From contig NZ_CP108569.1 in the NCBI RefSeq assembly GCF_036010505.1, positions 6,544,501 to 6,608,500 of the forward strand: a DNA stretch of 64,000 nucleotides. Reading direction: 5' to 3'. Below, piece after piece: positions 1 through 9,082 of the stretch (position 1 is the first letter of the stretch; the number at the start of each line of letters is the position of its first letter). The notes beneath the pieces are model-generated. The model was not told the origin of the DNA, ran no database searches, and was given only the letters and a program-made list of their open reading frames with translations. Made by a program: the position numbers and the translations under genes. Source of the DNA: Streptomyces sp. NBC_01197. GTDB taxonomy: Bacteria > Actinomycetota > Actinomycetes > Streptomycetales > Streptomycetaceae.

Positions 1-391
1 CCTGCGCCCCGTCCAGGCGCTGGTCCGCTGGGACCCGGCCGGGCACGCGGTGCGTGAGCTGGCCGACCGGGCCGAGCTGGGCTTCCCGCCGGTCTCGCGG
101 ATGGCCGCGGTGTCAGGGCGGGCGCAGACGCTGGAGGAGTTCCTCGAAGCGGTCAGGCTGCCGCAGGACGCCGAGGTACTGGGACCCGTGCCTGTCGTTC
201 CCACCGACCCCAACAGGCCCCGCAGACCCGGCGATCCGCCACCGGGCGAGAGCTGGGAGCGTGCGCTGGTCCGGGTGCCGCCGGGGAGTGGAGCGGCACT
301 TGCATCGGCGCTGCGGACGGCGCAGGCGGCGCGACTGACGCGGGGCGGCGATCCGGTTCGGATCAGGGTCGACCCGCCGGACATCGGCTGA
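1..391 (+). CDS. priA: Primosomal protein N' (PriA), C-terminal fragment
   Basis: Only the last ~130 codons are present; the gene enters from the left edge and is read in the frame starting at base 2. The fragment has the PriA C-terminal feature of an RELADRAELGFPP stretch (the region that in PriA precedes the final alpha/beta domain) and ends in RVDPPDIG. PriA restarts stalled replication forks; actinobacterial PriA proteins usually lack the helicase motifs, but those would lie upstream of this window and cannot be judged. Its place just before fmt and rsmB is the usual actinobacterial order and supports the call. Confidence 0.8.
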   Translation, partial: LRPVQALVRWDPAGHAVRELADRAELGFPPVSRMAAVSGRAQTLEEFLEAVRLPQDAEVLGPVPVVPTDPNRPRRPGDPPPGESWERALVRVPPGSGAALASALRTAQAARLTRGGDPVRIRVDPPDIG

Positions 392-547
392 CGCCGAACG
401 GCCCGCCGGGGCTTGCCGGTTGGGCTGCGCCCTGCTGGAAAGGCACTCCGTGCTCCGGACGCGCGACTGCCCCCGGCGCGGTCCGGCGCGAGGGGCAGTT
501 GATGTGGGGCGGGCAGCGGCGAGCTTTCCGGTACGCGGCGCCCGGGG

Positions 548-1117
548 TCAGCCGTTGCGCGGCCCCGGGAAGGCACTAGGGCGGGCCTCATCGCGCAGCG
601 AGTGGCCGCCCGCCGTCGGCTGGGGAGGCATCGAGCGTGCGGCGGGCACCGACGGCAGGGCCGGTGACCCCGGCAGAGCGTGCGGCGGGGTGGCCGGCCG
701 GCTGTCCTCCTCGGTGGCGGAGCTCTCCGGCTCGTCGTTCGCCGCGGCGGCGACAGCCGCGGCCGCCGAAGCCCGCCGGGTGCCGTATCTGCGGTGCACC
801 GCCTGCTTGGTGACGCCGAGCGCAGAGCCCACCGCGTCCCACGAGAAGCCCAGCGATCGGTCGAAGTCCACCGCGGCTGTCACCAGGGTCTCGACGCTGT
901 CCCGGAGTTCCTGGGCCAGGCGGACGGTGGGGGCGGGAGCCCTGCCGTAGACGACGAAGCCCGTGGAAGGGCCTGAGCGGCGCGGACGGTAGACATTGCC
1001 CAGCTGAGCGGTGAGGGTGCGCAGTGCGTCCACTTGTCGGCGGACCCGCTCGATGTCTCTGACCAACAGGTGCAGGCTGGCCCGCGCTTGGGCGTCGTGG
1101 GTTGCGTGGTCGGCCAT
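548..1117 (-). CDS. Hypothetical helix-turn-helix protein
   Basis: A 189-residue protein starting MADHATHD. The ATG at 1117 is preceded by a GAGAGG-like site, and an in-frame start 30 codons earlier lacks support. The middle of the protein holds a helix-turn-helix-like segment, [22 protein letters not shown], of the kind common in small Streptomyces proteins of unknown role; the last ~70 residues are Ala/Pro/Ser-rich and probably disordered. It is transcribed away from fmt and shares the 1118-1353 region with it as a divergent promoter. No specific function can be given; a DNA-binding or scaffold role is inference. Confidence 0.65.
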   Translation of the reverse strand: MADHATHDAQARASLHLLVRDIERVRRQVDALRTLTAQLGNVYRPRRSGPSTGFVVYGRAPAPTVRLAQELRDSVETLVTAAVDFDRSLGFSWDAVGSALGVTKQAVHRRYGTRRASAAAAVAAAANDEPESSATEEDSRPATPPHALPGSPALPSVPAARSMPPQPTAGGHSLRDEARPSAFPGPRNG

Positions 1118-1353
1118 GAACAAGCCTCTCGAACCGGCGTTGAAAAGGATCGGGCCGCGCATACGGCCCACTTCACTTCGGTCAATCTCTCTTGACCAAC
1201 GCTCCATCTGCTGTTCTGGTCACGCTGCGGGGGCGTATGGGCATATGCGAGGGGCGCACGGCGGTGCGTACGCCCCCTCGGAACGGGCCCGTAGACTGGT
1301 GCGCTGCTCGTAGTCGTGTCGTAGTCGTGCGCAGTCGGTCCGAGAGGCATCCA

Positions 1354-2286
1354 GTGAAACTCGTCTTCGCAGGCACCCCCGAGGTCGCCGTCCCCGCCCT
1401 GGACGCCCTGATCGCATCCGGCCGGCACGAGGTGGCCGCGGTGGTGACCCGCCCAGACGCTCCCGCCGGGCGCGGCCGCAGGCTGGTGGCGAGCCCGGTC
1501 GCGCAGCGCGCCGAGGAGGCCGGCATCGAGGTACTGAAGCCGGCCAGGCCGCGGGACGAGGACTTCCTGGCACGGCTGCGGGAGATCGGCCCCGACTGCT
1601 GCCCGGTCGTGGCGTACGGGGCGCTGTTGCCCAAGACCGCCCTCGACGTGCCGGTGCGTGGCTGGGTCAACCTGCATTTCTCGCTGCTGCCGGCCTGGCG
1701 CGGTGCTGCGCCCGTGCAGCACTCGATCATCGCGGGCGACGAGGTGACCGGTGCGTCGACCTTCCTGATCGAGGAGGGGCTCGACTCGGGTCCGGTCTAC
1801 GGGGTGCTCACCGAGGAGGTGCGCCCCACCGACACCAGCGGCGACCTGCTCACCCGGCTGGCCTTCGCGGGATCGGGTCTGATGGTGGCGACCATGGACG
1901 GGATCGAGGACGGCACTCTGCACGCGGTGCCGCAGCCGGCCGAAGGGGTCTCGCTCGCACCGAAGATCACCGTCGAGAACGCAAGGGTGGACTGGTCCGC
2001 CCCCGCGATGAGGGTTGACCGCCTGGTGCGCGGCTGCACGCCCGCGCCGGGTGCCTGGACCGTCTTCCGGGACGAGCGGCTCAAACTGGTCTCCCTCGCG
2101 CCGGTCACCGATCGCACGGACCTGGCCCCCGGCGAACTGGCCGTCGCCAAGAACAGCGTGCACGCGGGCACCGGCTCGCACGCCGTGGAGCTGCTCTGGG
2201 TCCAGCCCCAGGGCAAGAAGCCGATGCGCGCGGCCGACTGGGCGCGCGGTGTGCGGATCGTCGCCGGCGAACTGCTCGGCGAGTAG
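1354..2286 (+). CDS. fmt: Methionyl-tRNA formyltransferase
   Basis: Formylates initiator Met-tRNA with 10-formyl-tetrahydrofolate in the cytoplasm. The 310-residue protein has the family length and the start [15 protein letters not shown]. The catalytic residues fall exactly at N106, H108 (in [15 protein letters not shown]) and D144 (in GLDSGPV), the same numbering as in E. coli. The GTG at 1354 was chosen because KLVFAGTP is the conserved N terminus and GAGAGG lies about 7 nt upstream; a longer reading to 1192 has no family support. It lies between priA and rsmB, the usual actinobacterial arrangement. Confidence 0.97.
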   Translation: MKLVFAGTPEVAVPALDALIASGRHEVAAVVTRPDAPAGRGRRLVASPVAQRAEEAGIEVLKPARPRDEDFLARLREIGPDCCPVVAYGALLPKTALDVPVRGWVNLHFSLLPAWRGAAPVQHSIIAGDEVTGASTFLIEEGLDSGPVYGVLTEEVRPTDTSGDLLTRLAFAGSGLMVATMDGIEDGTLHAVPQPAEGVSLAPKITVENARVDWSAPAMRVDRLVRGCTPAPGAWTVFRDERLKLVSLAPVTDRTDLAPGELAVAKNSVHAGTGSHAVELLWVQPQGKKPMRAADWARGVRIVAGELLGE

Positions 2287-2419
2287 CACGCGTACGGCGT
2301 GAGGTGACCCGCGGGGCGTTGCCTGTCCCGTACGAGGGAGCGCCCGGGTGAACGGCACGCCGCGCCGGACGTACGCTGAGAGGGTTCGTCCCCCTCACCT
2401 TCAGCGGAGCACCTTTCAC

Positions 2420-3889
2420 GTGACCGATCAGCCCCGCCGCCGTCCCGCGCAGCAACCGGGACGGCAGCAGCCGAAACAGCACTCGAAGCCCTACCGCCGC
2501 CCGCAGAAGGACCCGGTGCGGCTCCTCGCCTTCGAAGTGCTGCGGGCGGTCGACGACCGGGACGCGTACGCCAACCTCGTGCTGCCGCCCCTGCTGAAGA
2601 AGGCCCGCGAGAAGCCTGACTTCGACGCGCGGGACGCGGCGCTCGCCACCGAGCTGGTGTACGGGACGCTGCGCAGGCAGGGCACGTACGACGCGGTCAT
2701 CTCGGCCTGTATCGACCGCCCGCTGCGGCAGGTCGATCCGCCGGTGCTCGATGTGCTGGCACTCGGCGCGCACCAGCTGCTCGGTACCCGTATCCCCACC
2801 CACGCCGCGGTCTCGGCGAGCGTGGAACTGGCCCGGGTCGTTCTCGGCGACGGGCGGGCCAAGTTCGTCAACGCCGTGCTGCGCAAGGTCGCGGCCGACG
2901 ACCTCGACGGCTGGCTCGAGCGGGTCGCCCCGGCCTACGACGAGGACGCCGAGGCCCATCTCGCCGTGGTGCACTCGCACCCCCGCTGGATCGTCTCCGC
3001 GCTGTGGGACTCGCTGGGCGGCGGCCGCGCCGGGATCGAGGACCTTCTCGAAGCGGACAACGAACGCCCCGAGGTGACCCTGGTCGCCCGGCCGGGCCGT
3101 TCCACCACCGACGAGCTGATCGAGACCGTCGGCGAGGACTCCGCGCTGCCCGGCCGCTGGTCGCCGTACGCCGTCCGGCTCGCCGAGGGCGGCGAGCCCG
3201 GGGCGATCGAAGCGGTGCGCGACGGGCGCGCGGGGGTCCAGGACGAAGGCAGCCAGCTCGTCGCCGCCGCCCTGGCGAACGCACCGCTGGAGGGCCGCGA
3301 CGAGCGCTGGCTCGACGGCTGCGCGGGCCCCGGCGGCAAGGCCGCCCTGCTGGCCGCGCTCGCCGCGCGGCGCGGGGCCACGCTGCTCGCCGCCGAGAAG
3401 CAGCCGCACCGGGCCCGGCTCGTCGAACGGACGCTCGCGGGCAACCCGGGCCCGTACCAGGTGATCGCCGCCGACGGCACCAGGCCGCCCTGGCTGCCCG
3501 GCTCCTTCGACCGGGTCCTGATGGACGTGCCCTGCACCGGACTCGGCGCGCTGCGGCGCAGGCCCGAGGCCCGGTGGCGGCGGCGCCCCGAGGACCTGGA
3601 GGGATTCGCTCCGCTGCAGCGCGGGCTGCTGCGCGAGGCGCTGAGCGCGGTACGGGTCGGCGGTGTCGTCGGATACGCGACCTGCTCACCGCACCTCGCC
3701 GAGACGCGGATCGTGGTCGAGGACGTCCTGAAGGGCCGCGGCGGACAGCCCGTCGAGGCCGAGTGGATCGACGTCAGGCCGCTGATGCCGGGGGTCGCGG
3801 CGGTGGGCGACGGCCCCGACGTACAGCTGTGGCCGCACCTGCACGGCACCGACGCGATGTACCTCGCACTGCTGCGGCGCACCGCCTGA
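2420..3889 (+). CDS. rsmB: 16S rRNA (cytosine-967-C5)-methyltransferase RsmB
   Basis: SAM-dependent m5C methyltransferase of 16S rRNA, 489 residues. An Arg/Gln-rich N-terminal tail (~25 residues) is followed by a NusB-like RNA-binding domain and a methyltransferase domain. The latter has the SAM loop [11 protein letters not shown] (about residue 301), motif [10 protein letters not shown] with the release cysteine (about 368) and motif VI YATCSPH with the catalytic cysteine (about 419). GTG at 2420 is preferred over a GTG 24 codons earlier because the coding signal starts there; its Shine-Dalgarno (GGAG near 2405) is somewhat distant. Downstream of fmt after 133 bp. Confidence 0.95.
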   Translation: MTDQPRRRPAQQPGRQQPKQHSKPYRRPQKDPVRLLAFEVLRAVDDRDAYANLVLPPLLKKAREKPDFDARDAALATELVYGTLRRQGTYDAVISACIDRPLRQVDPPVLDVLALGAHQLLGTRIPTHAAVSASVELARVVLGDGRAKFVNAVLRKVAADDLDGWLERVAPAYDEDAEAHLAVVHSHPRWIVSALWDSLGGGRAGIEDLLEADNERPEVTLVARPGRSTTDELIETVGEDSALPGRWSPYAVRLAEGGEPGAIEAVRDGRAGVQDEGSQLVAAALANAPLEGRDERWLDGCAGPGGKAALLAALAARRGATLLAAEKQPHRARLVERTLAGNPGPYQVIAADGTRPPWLPGSFDRVLMDVPCTGLGALRRRPEARWRRRPEDLEGFAPLQRGLLREALSAVRVGGVVGYATCSPHLAETRIVVEDVLKGRGGQPVEAEWIDVRPLMPGVAAVGDGPDVQLWPHLHGTDAMYLALLRRTA

Positions 3890-4032
3890 GGGTGCCCGCG
3901 GCGGCCCGGGCGGAGCTCCGGACCGCCGTGGGCACCGGTGAATGCGAGGTTTGCGAGGTGTGTACGGATCCCTGGCCCGCTCCGGTCCCCGCCGTGGCGG
4001 GCAACTGCGCCGGGGCATGGCAGGCTTGGGGC

Positions 4033-4719
4033 ATGGCCGTGCAGATCAACCCCAGCATCCTGTCCGCCGACTTCTCCCGACTCGCGGAGGAGGCGAAGGC
4101 CGTCGAAGGCGCCGACTGGCTCCACGTCGACGTGATGGACAACCACTTCGTCCCCAATCTGACCCTCGGGGTCCCCGTGGTGGAAGCGCTCAGCCGGGCC
4201 ACGGAGACGCCGCTGGACTGCCACCTCATGATCGAGGACGCGGACCGCTGGGCGCCGCAGTACGTCGAGGCGGGCGCGGGCTCCGTCACCTTCCACGTGG
4301 AGGCCGCCGCCGCCCCCGTACGGCTCGCGCGCGAGATCAGGGCCAAGGGCGCACGTGCCTCCATGGCGCTGAAGCCCGCAACGCCCATCGAGCCCTACGA
4401 GGACCTGCTCCCGGAGCTCGACATGCTGCTGATCATGACGGTGGAGCCGGGCTTCGGCGGCCAGTCATTCCTGGACATCATGCTGCCGAAGATCCGCCGC
4501 ACCCGTGAGCTGATCTCCAAGCACGGACTCGAACTCTGGCTCCAGGTCGACGGCGGGGTCTCCGCGTCCACCATCGAGCGGTGCGCGGAGGCCGGCGCGG
4601 ACGTCTTCGTCGCGGGCTCCGCGGTGTACGGCGCCGACGACCCGGCGGCGGCGGTCCGGATGCTCCGCCACCAGGCGCAGGAGACGACGGCGGCGGCGGG
4701 ATGGGCCTGCGGTCACTGA
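4033..4719 (+). CDS. rpe: Ribulose-phosphate 3-epimerase
   Basis: Interconverts ribulose-5-phosphate and xylulose-5-phosphate in the pentose phosphate pathway. At 228 residues it is full length for this TIM-barrel family. The conserved start is [13 protein letters not shown], followed by the metal/catalytic segments [17 protein letters not shown], the phosphate loop [12 protein letters not shown], and VDGGV near the C terminus with the second catalytic Asp. The last ~20 residues ([12 protein letters not shown]) are an unconserved tail. It follows rsmB in the same direction. Confidence 0.96.
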   Translation: MAVQINPSILSADFSRLAEEAKAVEGADWLHVDVMDNHFVPNLTLGVPVVEALSRATETPLDCHLMIEDADRWAPQYVEAGAGSVTFHVEAAAAPVRLAREIRAKGARASMALKPATPIEPYEDLLPELDMLLIMTVEPGFGGQSFLDIMLPKIRRTRELISKHGLELWLQVDGGVSASTIERCAEAGADVFVAGSAVYGADDPAAAVRMLRHQAQETTAAAGWACGH

Positions 4720-4820
4720 GCGGCCAGGAGATGAACGCGGCCTTTCGGGGCTGATCAAGTTGGGCCGCGTCTGACAGGATGGCGGGTCCGGGAGCGAACA
4801 GCAGTAGTGAGGAGATCGCG

Positions 4821-5846
4821 GTGTCTGCAATGTCGGCGGGCAGATCAGCCCTGCGGATGGGACCCGCGGAGCTGGTGCAGGCGGCGGCCATGGCCCGTCG
4901 CTTCTACCTGGAGGGAAAGTCCAAGATCCAGATCGCCGAGGAGTTCGGCGTCAGCCGGTTCAAGGTCGCCCGGGTCCTGGAGACGGCGCTGGAGCGCGAC
5001 CTCGTACGGATCGAGATCCGGGTTCCCGCGGAGCTGGACGCGGAACGCTCCGACGCGCTTCGCGCCCGGTACGGGCTGCGCCACGCGGTCGTCGTCGAGT
5101 CCCCGGCGGACGCGGCCGACGACGCCCCCGACCCGGAGAACCTGGGTGAGGTCGCCGCCGATCTGCTCGGCGAGCTGGTCACCGAGGGCGATGTGCTGGG
5201 CCTCGCCTGGGGGCGCTCCACCATCCACATGGCGGCGGCGCTCAATTCACTCCCGCCGTGCACGGTGGTCCAGCTGACCGGTGTGTACGACGCGGGGACC
5301 GCCGAGCGCGGCTCCGTCGAGGCTGTACGGCGCGCCGCCCAGGTCTCCGGGGGGGAGGCGCACCCCATCTACGCCCCGATGCTGCTGCCGGACCCGGCCA
5401 CGGCCGCCGCGCTGCGCAACCAGACCGGCATCGCGCGCGCCTTCGAGTACTTCGACAAGGTGACCGTGGCCGCGGTGTCCATCGGCTCCTGGGAGCCGGG
5501 GATCTCAACGGTCCACGACATGCTCAGCGACGCCGAGCGGGCGCACTACGCCTCGCTCGGGGCCGCCGCCGAGATGTCCGCGCACCTCTTCGACGCCGAG
5601 GGGCGGCGGGTCGGGCGTGACCTGGGCGAGCGGTGCATCACCGTCGAGGCCGACCGGCTGCGCCGGATCCCCGAGGTCGTGGCCATCGCGGGCGGCCAGC
5701 GCAAGGCGGCGGCGATCGGGGCCGTCCTCAAGTCGGGCCTCGTCACCAGTCTGGTCACCGACACGGCGGCCGCCGACTTCCTGCTGACGGAGAGCGGACC
5801 CGGACCGCGCCCGGCGCTGGACCGCGCGGACCCCGACGGGGCCTGA
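4821..5846 (+). CDS. SorC/DeoR-type sugar-binding transcriptional regulator
   Basis: A 341-residue regulator with an N-terminal helix-turn-helix (SKIQIAEEFGVSRFKVARVLE, about residues 34-54). The rest resembles the SorC effector domain, a NagB-like fold that binds phosphorylated sugars: GDVLGLAWGRS is the typical phosphate loop and VVAIAGGQRKAAAIGAVL the C-terminal SorC signature. The GTG at 4821 has GAGGAG about 7 nt upstream. It follows rpe, so a link to sugar-phosphate metabolism is plausible, but no operator or target is visible. The exact ligand is unknown. Confidence 0.88.
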   Translation: MSAMSAGRSALRMGPAELVQAAAMARRFYLEGKSKIQIAEEFGVSRFKVARVLETALERDLVRIEIRVPAELDAERSDALRARYGLRHAVVVESPADAADDAPDPENLGEVAADLLGELVTEGDVLGLAWGRSTIHMAAALNSLPPCTVVQLTGVYDAGTAERGSVEAVRRAAQVSGGEAHPIYAPMLLPDPATAAALRNQTGIARAFEYFDKVTVAAVSIGSWEPGISTVHDMLSDAERAHYASLGAAAEMSAHLFDAEGRRVGRDLGERCITVEADRLRRIPEVVAIAGGQRKAAAIGAVLKSGLVTSLVTDTAAADFLLTESGPGPRPALDRADPDGA

Positions 5847-5907
5847 CCCCGTACGCCCGGAACGGGGGCGGTGGCCGCCGAAGCCGGTGAACCGCGGTGA
5901 ACTCCCG

Positions 5908-7281
5908 TCAGGCCCGGCCGCGGGCCCGCTTGAAGCGGGCCAGGCCGTCGGAGAGTGCGAGCAGGGGCCCGGGATAGTCGTACGCGGCGCGTTCGGGCCC
6001 CCGGAGCTTCCACGGTGCGTGCACGGCCGGCCCCGCGAGACCGGCCAGCTCGGGGACCCAGCGGCGGACGTAATCCCCCTGCGGGTCGTACCGCTTGCCC
6101 TGGGTCACCGGGTTGAACACCCGGTTCGGCCTGCTGTCCGTGCCGGTGCCCGCCACCCACTGCCAGTTGAGCTGGTTGTTGGCGACATCGCCGTCCACCA
6201 GCAGCTCCAGGAAGTACCGGGCGCCGACCCGCCAGTCCACGTACAGCGTCTTGGCGAGGAAACTCGCGGTGAGCAGCCGCCCCCGGTTGTGCATCCAGCC
6301 CTCGTGCCGCAGCTGCCGCATGGCGGCGTCGACCACCGGATATCCGGTGCGCCCCTCCTTCCAGGCGGTGATCTCCCGCGCGGCGGACCGCTCGGTACGC
6401 CAATGGTCGTGCTGCGAGCGGTAGTCGGCGCGAGCGGCCGCCGGGCGCGCGGCCAGCACCTGGTGGTGGAAGTCCCGCCAGCACAGCTGCCGTACGAAGG
6501 CGTCGGCGCCCGCACCGCCCCTCCGCGAGGCGCCGTGCACCAGCTCGACGGGGGAGAGGGTGCCGAAGTGCAGATGCGGCGAGAGCCGGGACGTCAGATC
6601 GCCCGCCAGGTCGTCATGGTGGTCCTCGTACCCGGCGAGCCCGTTCCGCTGCCAGGCCGACCAGCGGGCGCGGCCCTCGCGCTCGCCGCCGACGGCGAGT
6701 CCTTCCGAGACCCCGGACACGTCCGTGCGCGACGGCAGCCGGTCGGACAGGGCGGCCCCGGGCACCCGTACCGTGCGCGGCGCGCCCTGGACGGTGCGCA
6801 GCCGCTCCTCCGACCAGCGTTTGAAGTACGGGGTGAACACCGCGAAGTGGTCCGAGGAGGCGGGGGTGACCGCACCCGGCGGCACCGCCGTGATCACCGC
6901 GTCGTGGACGTGCAGCCGCCTGCCGTCCGCCTCCAGCGCCGCGCGCAGCCGGTCCTCCCTGTGCTGCTCGTAGGCGCTGACCCCGGCCGCCATATGCACT
7001 TCGGCGGCGCCCGTCTCCGCGGCCGCCCGGCAGACCTCAGTGGTGACGTCGCCCGACCGTACGACGAGCCGGCCGCCGCGCTTCCGCAGCCCCGCGTCGA
7101 GGCCGGCCAGGCAGTCGGCCAGGAACGCCTGCCGGTTGGGCGTGGCGAAGCCCGCCGACTCGATGACCCGGTCGCGGACGAACAGCGGCACCACCTCGTC
7201 CGCCGACGCGAGGGCCGCGCGCAGCGGCGGATTGTCATGCAGCCGGAGGTTGGCGGTGAACAGGGCGACCGACACGCTCAT
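5908..7281 (-). CDS. phr: Deoxyribodipyrimidine photolyase
   Basis: Light-driven repair of pyrimidine dimers. The 457-residue protein has an N-terminal alpha/beta antenna-type domain (SVALFTANLRLHDNPPLRAAL) and a C-terminal FAD domain. The family hallmark near the C terminus is QWVAGTGTDSRPNRVFNP, preceded by the paired-helix segment TGYPVVDAAMRQL and the WMHNRGR motif. ATG at 7281 has AGGAG 6 nt upstream. It starts 3 nt after the stop of the SDR gene, so the two are one operon. Assignment as a CPD class I photolyase rather than a cryptochrome rests on these motifs and is likely but not proven. Confidence 0.94.
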   Translation of the reverse strand: MSVSVALFTANLRLHDNPPLRAALASADEVVPLFVRDRVIESAGFATPNRQAFLADCLAGLDAGLRKRGGRLVVRSGDVTTEVCRAAAETGAAEVHMAAGVSAYEQHREDRLRAALEADGRRLHVHDAVITAVPPGAVTPASSDHFAVFTPYFKRWSEERLRTVQGAPRTVRVPGAALSDRLPSRTDVSGVSEGLAVGGEREGRARWSAWQRNGLAGYEDHHDDLAGDLTSRLSPHLHFGTLSPVELVHGASRRGGAGADAFVRQLCWRDFHHQVLAARPAAARADYRSQHDHWRTERSAAREITAWKEGRTGYPVVDAAMRQLRHEGWMHNRGRLLTASFLAKTLYVDWRVGARYFLELLVDGDVANNQLNWQWVAGTGTDSRPNRVFNPVTQGKRYDPQGDYVRRWVPELAGLAGPAVHAPWKLRGPERAAYDYPGPLLALSDGLARFKRARGRA

Positions 7282-7284
7282 GTG

Positions 7285-8862
7285 TCACTCCTCGTCGGGG
7301 GGAATCCGTCCCGGCCGGCCCGGGCTCGTCCGGGGTTCATCGGGGGCCGGCCAGCTCGCGCGGTCGGCCGCCCCGGCGATATTGCGGGCCATTCCTCCGA
7401 AGACGACGGCATGGAAGGGCGCGACACTCCACCAGTACGCGTGTCCGAGCAGTCCCCGGGGGTGGAAGAGGGCGCGCTGCCGGTAGCGGGTGCGCCCCCG
7501 GCCGTCCTGGTCCACGGACATCTCCAGCCAGGCGAGCCCGGGCAGCCGCATCTCGGCCCGCAGCCGCAGCAGCCGGCCCGGCTCGATCGCCTCGACCCGC
7601 CAGAAGTCGAGCGAGTCGCCGACCCTGAGCCGCTGGGCGTCCCTTCGTCCGCGGCGCAGACCTACCCCGCCGGCCAGCCGGTCCAGCCAGCCGCGGACGG
7701 CCCAGGCGAGCGGGAAGGAGTACCAGCCGTTGTCGCCACCGACGCCCTCGACGATCCGCCAGAGCGCTTCCGGGGGTGCGTCCATGGTGAGTTGGCGCCG
7801 GTCCGTGTAGAGGCTGCCGCCCGCCCAGCCGGGGTCGGTGGGCAGCGGATCGCTCGGGGCGCCGGGCAGCGAGGCGGACGACCAGCGGGTGGTGACCTGG
7901 GCGTCCTGGACCCGCTGGAGCGCCAGCCGGAGCGCCTGGTCGAAGCTGAACGGCACTCCGGGACGGTCCGGCACATACCGCGCGATGTCGTGTTCGCGGC
8001 ACACGACTTCGTAGCGCAGCGACTCGGCGAGCGGCCGGGCGAGCGAGCGCGGCACCGGGGTGACCAGGCCGATCCAGTGGCTGGACAGGCGGGGCGACAG
8101 CATCGGCACCGGCAGGATGAGCCGGTTCGGGAGACCGGCGACCGAGGCGAACCGGCACATCATGTCGCGGTACGTCATGATGTCGGGGCCCCCGATGTCG
8201 AAGGAACGGTGCACATCGCCCGGCATGAGGGCGCTGCCGACCAGATACCGCAGCACGTCGCGGACGGCGATCGGCTGGATCCGGGTGCTGACCCAGCTCG
8301 GCGTGACCATGACCGGCAGCCGCTCGGTGAGATACCGCAGCATCTCGAAGGACGCGGACCCGGAGCCGATGATGACGGCGGCGCGCAGCACGGTGGTCGG
8401 CACCCCCGACCTGATGAGGATCCGGCCGACCTCGGCCCGCGAGCGCAGATGCGGTGAGAGATCCTGCTCCGGTACGCCGTCGGGGGTGAGGCCGCCCAGA
8501 TAGACGATGCGCCGGACCCCGGCGGCCCGGGCCTGCTCGCCGAAGATCCTGGCCGCGCTGCGGTCCGTCTCCTCGAAGCCGGAGCCGGTGTTCAGCGCGT
8601 GCACCAGGTAGTACGCCACGTCGATGCCCCGCATGGACGCGGCCACCGACGCGGCATCGGTGACATCGCCCCGTACGGCTTCCGCCCGTCCGGCCCAGGG
8701 GTGGTCCCGCAGTCTGTCCGGGTTCCTGGCCAGACAGCGGACGCGGTGGCCGGCGTCGAGCAGTTCGGGCACCAGTCGGCCACCGATGTAGCCGGTCGCC
8801 CCGGTGACCAGGCAGTGCAGTGCGGGTGAGCCCGGGGCGGGTGCCGCTTCACCGTCGCTCAT
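7285..8862 (-). CDS. SDR-family NAD(P)-binding oxidoreductase with C-terminal DUF2867-like domain
   Basis: A 525-residue two-domain protein. Residues ~15-310 form an atypical short-chain dehydrogenase/NmrA-type Rossmann domain with the dinucleotide loop VTGATGYIGGRL. Residues ~350-490 resemble the DUF2867 lipid-pocket (START-like) domain often fused to such dehydrogenases. ATG at 8862 follows GGAGG. The gene is the promoter-proximal member of a two-gene operon with phr and is divergent from a FAD oxidoreductase. The substrate is unknown; a role in isoprenoid or other light-linked metabolism is only inference from the neighbours. Confidence 0.85.
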   Translation of the reverse strand: MSDGEAAPAPGSPALHCLVTGATGYIGGRLVPELLDAGHRVRCLARNPDRLRDHPWAGRAEAVRGDVTDAASVAASMRGIDVAYYLVHALNTGSGFEETDRSAARIFGEQARAAGVRRIVYLGGLTPDGVPEQDLSPHLRSRAEVGRILIRSGVPTTVLRAAVIIGSGSASFEMLRYLTERLPVMVTPSWVSTRIQPIAVRDVLRYLVGSALMPGDVHRSFDIGGPDIMTYRDMMCRFASVAGLPNRLILPVPMLSPRLSSHWIGLVTPVPRSLARPLAESLRYEVVCREHDIARYVPDRPGVPFSFDQALRLALQRVQDAQVTTRWSSASLPGAPSDPLPTDPGWAGGSLYTDRRQLTMDAPPEALWRIVEGVGGDNGWYSFPLAWAVRGWLDRLAGGVGLRRGRRDAQRLRVGDSLDFWRVEAIEPGRLLRLRAEMRLPGLAWLEMSVDQDGRGRTRYRQRALFHPRGLLGHAYWWSVAPFHAVVFGGMARNIAGAADRASWPAPDEPRTSPGRPGRIPPDEE

Positions 8863-9082
8863 GGAAGCCTCCGCATCCTGTCGCTTTCATGGCTTCTGCG
8901 CTGCTTCCATCCTCTACTGGTTCGGCTCCTCCCACTGTTCCTGCTTCTCCCGGGGCCCGGCCCCGGCGGCCCGCAGGCTGTCATCGCCGGGCGCCCCCGG
9001 CCGACGTCCCACCGCCACCGGGGAGAGAAATACGCCCCGAGGACGTGTACTGAAGTCCGGACGAGTGAAGGGTTGCCACCCC

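Noticed and set aside
1192..1353. An upstream extension of fmt
   Set aside because: The conserved N terminus of methionyl-tRNA formyltransferase starts at 1354; the extra residues show no conservation and no ribosome site.
880..2358. A 492-codon minus-strand frame across fmt
   Set aside because: It covers fmt in antisense and joins the neighbouring hypothetical gene out of frame; no family resemblance.
5887..8457. An 856-codon open frame on the plus strand opposite the photolyase and SDR genes
   Set aside because: It is a by-product of the high third-position GC of the real genes on the minus strand; it has no start signal, no recognisable domain and a proline/arginine-rich composition.
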